The translations under genes and the position numbers were made by a program. Below, one piece after another: positions 6,605-11,078 of a stretch of 11,078 nucleotides of DNA. The number at the start of each line of letters is the position of its first letter. Position 1 is the first letter of the stretch. This DNA comes from Nitrososphaeria archaeon (GTDB lineage: Archaea; Thermoproteota; Nitrososphaeria; Geothermarchaeales; JDFR-13). Location: contig JALTNJ010000221.1 of NCBI GenBank assembly GCA_027000765.1, positions 1-11,078 of the forward strand, given 5' to 3'. The notes beneath the pieces were generated by a model. The model did no database searches. It was not told where the DNA came from and saw nothing but the letters and a program-made list of their open reading frames with translations.

Positions 6605-7938
6605 TGGTATTTGGAGTGAAACCATCTGCAAAACTCGTGGGCGTACTTGGATATGGGGATATAGGGCCTGAGGAACTGGTGGCCTTCGGGGCCAGGGCAA
6701 CTATGAAGAAAGGCGATGCCCATACGCTTTATCAAGAGGCTGTTGAAAAGGGAGAAGTGGATAGGATTAAGAAGCGTCTCCTGGATATTACTATAAGCAG
6801 TGGTCATATAGATGTGTTGGACCAGGCTGTATTCACCTTCGTCTTTCGGGACGTACCTAGGTTAACCACACTTTTCTTAGTTTCACCTCTTTATCTAAGC
6901 CATCTGCAGCAGTCTATGAGGTATGTAGAGCCATATGGAATTTATCTTCCAGAGGAACTTAAAGAGGAGAGAGAAGTAGCTACGGTAATGGAGAAAAGCA
7001 TGGAAACATATCATAACATGGTGGAGAATGGGATTCCCAAGGAAGACGCGAGATTTATCCTTCCCTTATACACTGTGACAAATATCCAGACAACTGGCAA
7101 CGCTAGGGAATTAACACATCTGTTGTTAATGGCTGGAGACGATGGAGTGCCTAGAATCACGAGGAAACTGGTCAACGACGCCTTATCAAAAGCCATGGAG
7201 ATCGCACCAGAGTTATTTAAAGATAGGGGTCCAAACTTCTATAGAGTTAGGTATTATCCCGCTCCACGCCTATTTGCTAAGGAAAATAGATATATGAGGA
7301 AGATTATTGAAGAATATGATGCAGATCCAGTTGCATTATTATCCTATGACGAGCCTTTCACACTGGATGAAGATGAACTTAAGAAGGCTCTTAAGGAGGA
7401 GGATGAAAAGTTCTTCGGCCTATTAAAACATAATGTATATGTCTTCCTGACAAAGATGAGTCTCGTTACATACCACCAGGCTGTACGCCAGAGGACATGG
7501 CACCACTATGTAGAGTCTATCTATGATGCGTTAAAACGATTAGACTATGTAATACCTCCTGAGATTGCTCGGAGTAAATGGAGGGATAGGTTCATTGAAC
7601 AGGTGGAGAGGCAATATAACCTGTATCATGAACTGGTGGAGAAGGGATATAACCCGGAGGAGGCTGTGGGGGTCGTGTCCCATGCACATACAGTATATGA
7701 CCTCATTAGGATAGATGGCTGGAATTATATCGGCGCCCTCCCTATTAGACGGTGTCTCAGGGCTCAGTGGGAGATTAGGATGATATCAGCAGAAATATCC
7801 CGATATGTCTCAAATATCAACCCCGCCCTTGGGAAATACAGCCTACCGCCATGCCTCGTATTCGGAACCTGTCCTGAGAAACATCCATGTGAATATATGG
7901 AGATACTAACAAGTAGGAGACCTTTGATCGAAGGCTAG
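6604..7938 (+). CDS. Tandem double-domain ThyX-like protein (flavin-dependent thymidylate synthase family)
   Basis: This 444-residue protein is about twice the length of a ThyX chain (210-270) and reads as two ThyX domains. Domain 1 (about 10-205) has GH-x-D-x2-D-Q-x-V-FTF, then S94-P95-L96 where ThyX has RHR, followed after exactly seven residues by S104-M-R106-Y, and later ED-AR and NAREL (166-170). Domain 2 (about 265-440) keeps R295-Q296-R297, seven residues, then S305, matching RHRx7S with His replaced by Gln. It also has AQWEIR (387-392), the ThyX dUMP-binding motif, and a C-terminal Cys cluster C417/C423/C429 in a G-T-C-P-E context. ThyX makes dTMP from dUMP using FAD, NAD(P)H and methylene-folate. 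With one signature lost and the other altered, catalysis is uncertain. The ATG overlaps the phosphatase stop (TAATG); AAGGGGTT (6587-6594) is the likely ribosome-binding site. The family call is from motif spacing. Confidence 0.75.
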   Translation: MVFGVKPSAKLVGVLGYGDIGPEELVAFGARATMKKGDAHTLYQEAVEKGEVDRIKKRLLDITISSGHIDVLDQAVFTFVFRDVPRLTTLFLVSPLYLSHLQQSMRYVEPYGIYLPEELKEEREVATVMEKSMETYHNMVENGIPKEDARFILPLYTVTNIQTTGNARELTHLLLMAGDDGVPRITRKLVNDALSKAMEIAPELFKDRGPNFYRVRYYPAPRLFAKENRYMRKIIEEYDADPVALLSYDEPFTLDEDELKKALKEEDEKFFGLLKHNVYVFLTKMSLVTYHQAVRQRTWHHYVESIYDALKRLDYVIPPEIARSKWRDRFIEQVERQYNLYHELVEKGYNPEEAVGVVSHAHTVYDLIRIDGWNYIGALPIRRCLRAQWEIRMISAEISRYVSNINPALGKYSLPPCLVFGTCPEKHPCEYMEILTSRRPLIEG

Positions 7939-7940
7939 TG

Positions 7941-8990
7941 TTACTCTGGATGGGATTCGACGGGTTTCTCCGGCTCCCTAACCTCAGCCTTGTCCATCTC
8001 ATAATATGCGTTTATATTTATTACACAAACAAGCTTTTCTTTCACACCATTAGAGATCTCTACCTTCGAAAAACTGTTTGAGATATATTTGTATAATGCC
8101 TCCCACCCTATCATACAGACTTTACATATCGAGTCATATGACCCATCTTCTATTAACCCGGCTTTATCCAAATGCATTACGAAGATGAAGGACCAGCATC
8201 TCTCCACTACTCCTATCCACATAATTGAATTTCGACTCCTCCGTACAGTGCCATATGAGTTTATGCTATGTAGATGGAGTTTATGTGGGAAATATCTGAG
8301 GAGCCATGACATGTGAATAGAGAAGTAGTTGGATAACTTAAACAATAGTTTAACAGAAGCCTCTCCATACCCATTATCAACATAAAGATCCTCTACAGCA
8401 TCTTTATCCAGTAGCTTCTCAACCAGCTTTAGAGAATATACTGTCAGAAACATAAACCAGCCAAGGATCAGGGATAATTCGATACCAAGCCTGATACAGT
8501 TTCTAAGACCCTCTTTAAGCCGTGAGGGATTATTACGTTTAACCCCCTCCTTAATAGAAGAACTGATGTCGTCTATCAAGACCTTATAATAATAGTTTTC
8601 AAGCTTCATATTAGGAGTCCTACCCAGGATCTTAACCATCAGCCACTCCTCGTTAATACCGTATTTAGCCATGAACCTCTGCTCCCTAATAGAGAGCATC
8701 CGGACAAATAGCCTTCGGAGGGCCCTCATATTTTTAATCTTATTCCTCTTCAGATACTCCTTCCCGTATAAATTGAGATCCTCGTTTAGGATCCGATATT
8801 TGGTGATAACCAGATTAATCTCATATATGCTATATATGAGATACCCCTTGTATCCAGGTCCTTCACCCCCGTTTATTGAGTTGTTTTCAAAGAGACGGAG
8901 GATACGTTTATAGTCACGACTCTCCCAAGCGTCTAAAAACTCTCTTTCATACTTAATTGGAACCCTGAGCATCCCTGGAAGAAGAACCAT
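7941..8990 (-). CDS. Uncharacterised 349-residue protein
   Basis: I do not recognise this family. It is rich in Leu, Ile, Lys, Arg and aromatics, and looks mostly helical. A hydrophobic stretch at about 168-187 (LGIELSLILGWFMFLTVYSL) could be one membrane segment or a buried helix. A CxxC pair lies at 289 and 292, with histidines at 226, 236, 239 and 241, but no complete metal motif is evident. The C-terminal 15 residues are charged and proline-rich, probably disordered. Base composition and codon use resemble the neighbours, and the frame is unbroken. The start is uncertain: an in-frame ATG at 8972 (residue 7) fits a near-leaderless start from the minus-strand TTTTATTG at 9006-8999. The stop is two bases from that of the ThyX-like gene, facing it, and the gene diverges from the ThiN regulator. 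Confidence 0.7.
   Translation of the reverse strand: MVLLPGMLRVPIKYEREFLDAWESRDYKRILRLFENNSINGGEGPGYKGYLIYSIYEINLVITKYRILNEDLNLYGKEYLKRNKIKNMRALRRLFVRMLSIREQRFMAKYGINEEWLMVKILGRTPNMKLENYYYKVLIDDISSSIKEGVKRNNPSRLKEGLRNCIRLGIELSLILGWFMFLTVYSLKLVEKLLDKDAVEDLYVDNGYGEASVKLLFKLSNYFSIHMSWLLRYFPHKLHLHSINSYGTVRRSRNSIMWIGVVERCWSFIFVMHLDKAGLIEDGSYDSICKVCMIGWEALYKYISNSFSKVEISNGVKEKLVCVININAYYEMDKAEVREPEKPVESHPE
8818..8842. repeat. Perfect 11-bp inverted repeat (hairpin) inside the unknown gene
   Basis: ATCTCATATAT (8818-8828) and ATATATGAGAT (8832-8842) are exact reverse complements around a three-base GCT loop. The site falls in codons for residues about 50-58 of the uncharacterised leftward protein, near its 5' end. 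In RNA it would form a tight AU-rich hairpin; in DNA it is a symmetric site. Confidence 0.75.
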
Positions 8991-9143
8991 AGTACAACCA
9001 ATAAAATGAGAAGCGTCTTCACCTCATATTGACTATGTATCTATACCACCCACCTACTCAGTAACACCCTGTGAACACGCTTGATGAGAACCTAAATATA
9101 GCATTATATTACACTAAACCGATTATTTTGATATTTGAGAAGC
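8991..9143. promoter_or_regulatory. Divergent promoter region between the unknown gene and the HTH-ThiN regulator
   Basis: For the rightward gene, ATTATATTA (9103-9111) is the best TATA box; 26-28 bases downstream is the TTG at 9135, and the ATG at 9144 would have a roughly nine-base leader. For the leftward gene, TTTTATTG on the minus strand (9006-8999) is TATA-like. An imperfect inverted repeat lies at 9006-9027: ATGA pairs with TCAT and GAAG with CTTC around CGT, with ACC bulged. It could be an operator near the leftward start. Confidence 0.4.
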
Positions 9144-10049
9144 ATGTTTATCAATGAAGACGTACTGACCAAGAGAATACTACCAGCTATCAAAACACAT
9201 ATAATCAATACTAGAGACGTGAATATGCGTAAAACAGAGTTGGCAAGGAGACTGGGTCTCACACCGGCGGCGCTTGAAAAGTATAGGGGGAAGAGTGTCA
9301 CCGACTACATATATCCAGAGACATGGAATGAGATAGAGGAGGATGTTAGGAGGATAGTGAGGTACATCTACTCACCAAACTTTGATTTCATAGAGTTCAG
9401 TAAAGTTATCCTGACTTATTGGATCAAGTGGAATTCTAAGGGAATTATGTGTAGGGAGATAGCTAGGGATAAAATGAGGTATGTGGGTCTATTCGATGAA
9501 GAAACTCTCTGTAGGAGAATAATCGAGATATATGGTGAAATGCTTCTAAATACTGCTCTAGTCGAGGTTCAAAACGCATATGGAATATTCACTAAAATAC
9601 CTAATATCCATCACTACATACCGGAGGTATCCACCAACATAGTGCGTCTCGTTGAAATCGGTAGAAAAATAGAAGATTATCCCGTTATAGGATTCCCAGG
9701 GAGAATTGTGTGTATTAGAAATAGGGTTATGGTTCACTCCCCGCCTAGGGTAGGGGGGTCAAGGCATATGGGTAATGTCCTTAGACGATTATATGAAATG
9801 GACTATACTACAAAAGGAATGACGGGTGTCAAATATGATGAAGAATTGATACTGAGATTTAGGAGAATGGGTTATAGCGTAGAGAGATATAGGGTTAAAA
9901 ACGACGAGGAACTGATTAGAAGGATAAGAAAGGCTAGCGACATTGTCGTCGACGAAGGAGGATTAGGACGCGAAGGCTTCATATACGTATCTGGCTATAA
10001 TTCTGTCGACGCTGTGAAAAAGCTTGAGGAGATACTAATAAGGATATAG
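9144..10049 (+). CDS. HTH-ThiN transcriptional regulator (ThiR-like)
   Basis: A protein of about 301 residues (from the ATG at 9144) with an N-terminal helix-turn-helix and a C-terminal ThiN-like domain. The N-terminus has ILPAIK (12-17), typical of this archaeal regulator group, then a helix-turn-helix around 27-50 (TELARRLGLTPAALEKY). After a linker, the ThiN part (about 155-301) shows IPEVSTNI (159-166), GFPGRIV (183-189) and GGSRHMG (204-210), ending with a D-x-V-x-D-x-G-G-x-G-R-E-G-F stretch. Stand-alone or ThiD-fused ThiN makes thiamine phosphate. HTH-ThiN fusions of the ThiR type are archaeal repressors of thiamine genes that sense thiamine phosphates. None of the neighbours is a thiamine gene, so the target may lie elsewhere. 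An upstream in-frame TTG at 9135 adds three residues and sits near the predicted transcription start; I prefer the ATG. No clear ribosome-binding site is seen. Confidence 0.75.
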   Translation: MFINEDVLTKRILPAIKTHIINTRDVNMRKTELARRLGLTPAALEKYRGKSVTDYIYPETWNEIEEDVRRIVRYIYSPNFDFIEFSKVILTYWIKWNSKGIMCREIARDKMRYVGLFDEETLCRRIIEIYGEMLLNTALVEVQNAYGIFTKIPNIHHYIPEVSTNIVRLVEIGRKIEDYPVIGFPGRIVCIRNRVMVHSPPRVGGSRHMGNVLRRLYEMDYTTKGMTGVKYDEELILRFRRMGYSVERYRVKNDEELIRRIRKASDIVVDEGGLGREGFIYVSGYNSVDAVKKLEEILIRI

Positions 10050-10083
10050 GAGAAACAATTTTATGTGGAGTAATACCAAATAG

Positions 10084-10093
10084 ACTATAATTA
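10084..10093 (+). promoter_or_regulatory. TATA box of the RNase J-like gene
   Basis: ACTATAATTA is centred about 26 bases before the ATG at 10115, the spacing expected when transcription starts at or next to the start codon. This suggests a leaderless mRNA, although AGGT repeats directly before the ATG could act as a weak ribosome-binding site. Confidence 0.4.
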
Positions 10094-10114
10094 TGTTTTG
10101 ATAGGTAGGTAGGT

Positions 10115-11078
10115 ATGGATGGGAATAGAGGAGGTAAGACTATCTCTCTTGGAGACTTAAATATAATCATATATGGTGGGTTGGGGGAGATAGGCGGTAA
10201 CATTATCCTCCTTGATTATAAGGGAGAGAAGATAGTACTTGACATTGGACTATCATTTAGCAGATATAGAGAATACTATGAGTGGCCAAATAGGACCCAT
10301 AAGGGAATAGATGAGATGATACGCTTGGGAGTCGCTCCAAATATTGAAGGCTTGTATATCAGCTGGAAGAATAAGTCCGATTTTGTTTCTAAGGAGACAG
10401 ATATATTGGGTGTCTTTGTCTCACATGCACATATGGATCATATTGGGCTTCTATCCCAAGTGAATAGAAACATCGATGTGTTCTTAGGGAAGACATGTCT
10501 GATTATTGAGGGTGTTAGGAGAGAAGTTAGTAGGAACACTGCCTATGTAAGCTATGAAGGTATTAATTATAATACTTTCAGGACAGGAGATGAAATTAAA
10601 ATTGGCCCATATATCGTCAAACCAATTCATGTCGATCACAGTGTCCCAGGGGCATACTCATTCCTCATAGATACGCCTGAGGGAAGAATGTTATATACGG
10701 GAGACTTTAGGCTACACGGAGAGATATTAGATGAAAAATCATGGACTAGAGATATGTTGGAGAAGGCTAAGGAGGATGATATTGAGGTAATGATAAGCGA
10801 GGGAACTAGGTTCCATGACTCCTCTTTAGAAAGTGAAGAAGACGTATACTCAACATTCTCTAGGATATTCTCTAGATATGATGGAGACATACTGATGACA
10901 TTCTCATATCTGGACACCGATAGATTTGAGAGTCTATTAAAGGCATTGGGTGACTCTGGGAGGGAGGCTGTAGTCTCAGATAGACACTTCCTATTCATAT
11001 GGAAACTATCTAAGGAGGATGAGGTGCTCAGCAAAAAAATATCCACCGATCCAGAGTTGATTAAGATATATATTGGAG
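10115..11078 (+). CDS. RNase J-like metallo-beta-lactamase/beta-CASP hydrolase, 3' end missing
   Basis: An open frame of 321 codons runs off the right edge. The N-terminus YGGLGEIGGN (20-29) and LDIGLSF (D43) are typical of RNase J-type proteins. Metal-binding motifs follow: H104-x-H106-x-D108-H109 (SHAHMDHIG), H172 and the nearby DHSVPGA (174-180), and D197 in YTGDFRLHG. The sequence then enters a beta-CASP domain: SEGTR (228-232, E229) and TFSYLDTDRF, with the rest beyond the window. RNase J enzymes are zinc-dependent 5'-3' exonucleases/endonucleases. The GDFRLHG form belongs to a relative subfamily common in archaea, so RNA is the likely but unproven substrate, and it need not be the main archaeal RNase J. 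The start is firm at its upstream limit: an in-frame TAG at 10106-10108 makes ATG 10115 the first possible start. It follows the ThiN regulator by 65 bases with its own TATA box. Confidence 0.88.
   Translation, partial: MDGNRGGKTISLGDLNIIIYGGLGEIGGNIILLDYKGEKIVLDIGLSFSRYREYYEWPNRTHKGIDEMIRLGVAPNIEGLYISWKNKSDFVSKETDILGVFVSHAHMDHIGLLSQVNRNIDVFLGKTCLIIEGVRREVSRNTAYVSYEGINYNTFRTGDEIKIGPYIVKPIHVDHSVPGAYSFLIDTPEGRMLYTGDFRLHGEILDEKSWTRDMLEKAKEDDIEVMISEGTRFHDSSLESEEDVYSTFSRIFSRYDGDILMTFSYLDTDRFESLLKALGDSGREAVVSDRHFLFIWKLSKEDEVLSKKISTDPELIKIYIG

Noticed and set aside
10636..11046. A 136-codon leftward open frame at the right end
   Set aside because: It is antisense to the RNase J-like gene, whose motifs are unmistakable, and the translation is low-complexity serine-rich.
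1..11078. CRISPR array, transposon ends or integrated element
   Set aside because: No regularly spaced repeats, transposase-like frames, tRNA gene or terminal direct repeats were seen, and coding style is uniform along the window.

Overview
The window looks like chromosomal DNA of a thermophilic archaeon, most likely in the crenarchaeal/TACK part of the tree. The evidence is AT-rich DNA with heavy use of AGG/AGA (Arg) and ATA (Ile) codons, archaeal TATA-like promoters, GGTG-type ribosome binding sites, and several archaea-specific families: a PIN-ATPase-KH protein of the PINA type, a bifunctional phosphoglucose/phosphomannose isomerase, an archaeal-type phosphoglycolate phosphatase and an HTH-ThiN regulator. 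I cannot name the species. No tRNA, rRNA, insertion sequence or CRISPR array was seen.

Layout. At the left edge lies the first 35 bases of a leftward gene whose N-terminus looks like an archaeal AbrB/PhoU-type regulator. An AT-rich intergenic stretch follows, holding one GC-richer hairpin. Next come a rightward ribbon-helix-helix regulator (353-508) and, 13 bases on, a threonine-synthase-like PLP enzyme (522-1649). The PINA-like ATPase (1716-3299) has its own TATA box and faces a leftward class III aminotransferase (3364-4710). A 175-base divergent promoter region separates the aminotransferase from a tight three-gene rightward operon: PGI/PMI (4886-5884), phosphoglycolate phosphatase (about 5891-6604) and a 444-residue ThyX-related protein (6604-7938). 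An unrecognised leftward gene (7941-8990) ends 2 bases from the ThyX-like gene. A rightward HTH-ThiN regulator (about 9144-10049) diverges from it. The window ends inside an RNase J-like metallo-beta-lactamase gene (10115 to the edge).

How the genes fit together. Most are housekeeping: amino-acid metabolism (threonine-synthase-like enzyme, aminotransferase), sugar-phosphate isomerisation with metabolite repair (PGI/PMI, phosphatase), nucleotide metabolism (ThyX-like), recombination (PINA), vitamin regulation (ThiN) and RNA decay (RNase J-like). The most unusual object is the ThyX-like protein. It reads as two ThyX domains in tandem whose signature residues have decayed in complementary ways: the first has lost RHR but keeps the trailing S-x-R and NARE; the second keeps R-Q-R-x7-S and AQWEIR but has lost S-x-R. 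Secondary points are the symmetric inverted repeats in the 4711-4885 divergent promoter, a perfect 11-bp hairpin inside the unknown gene, and the hairpin in the left intergenic region.
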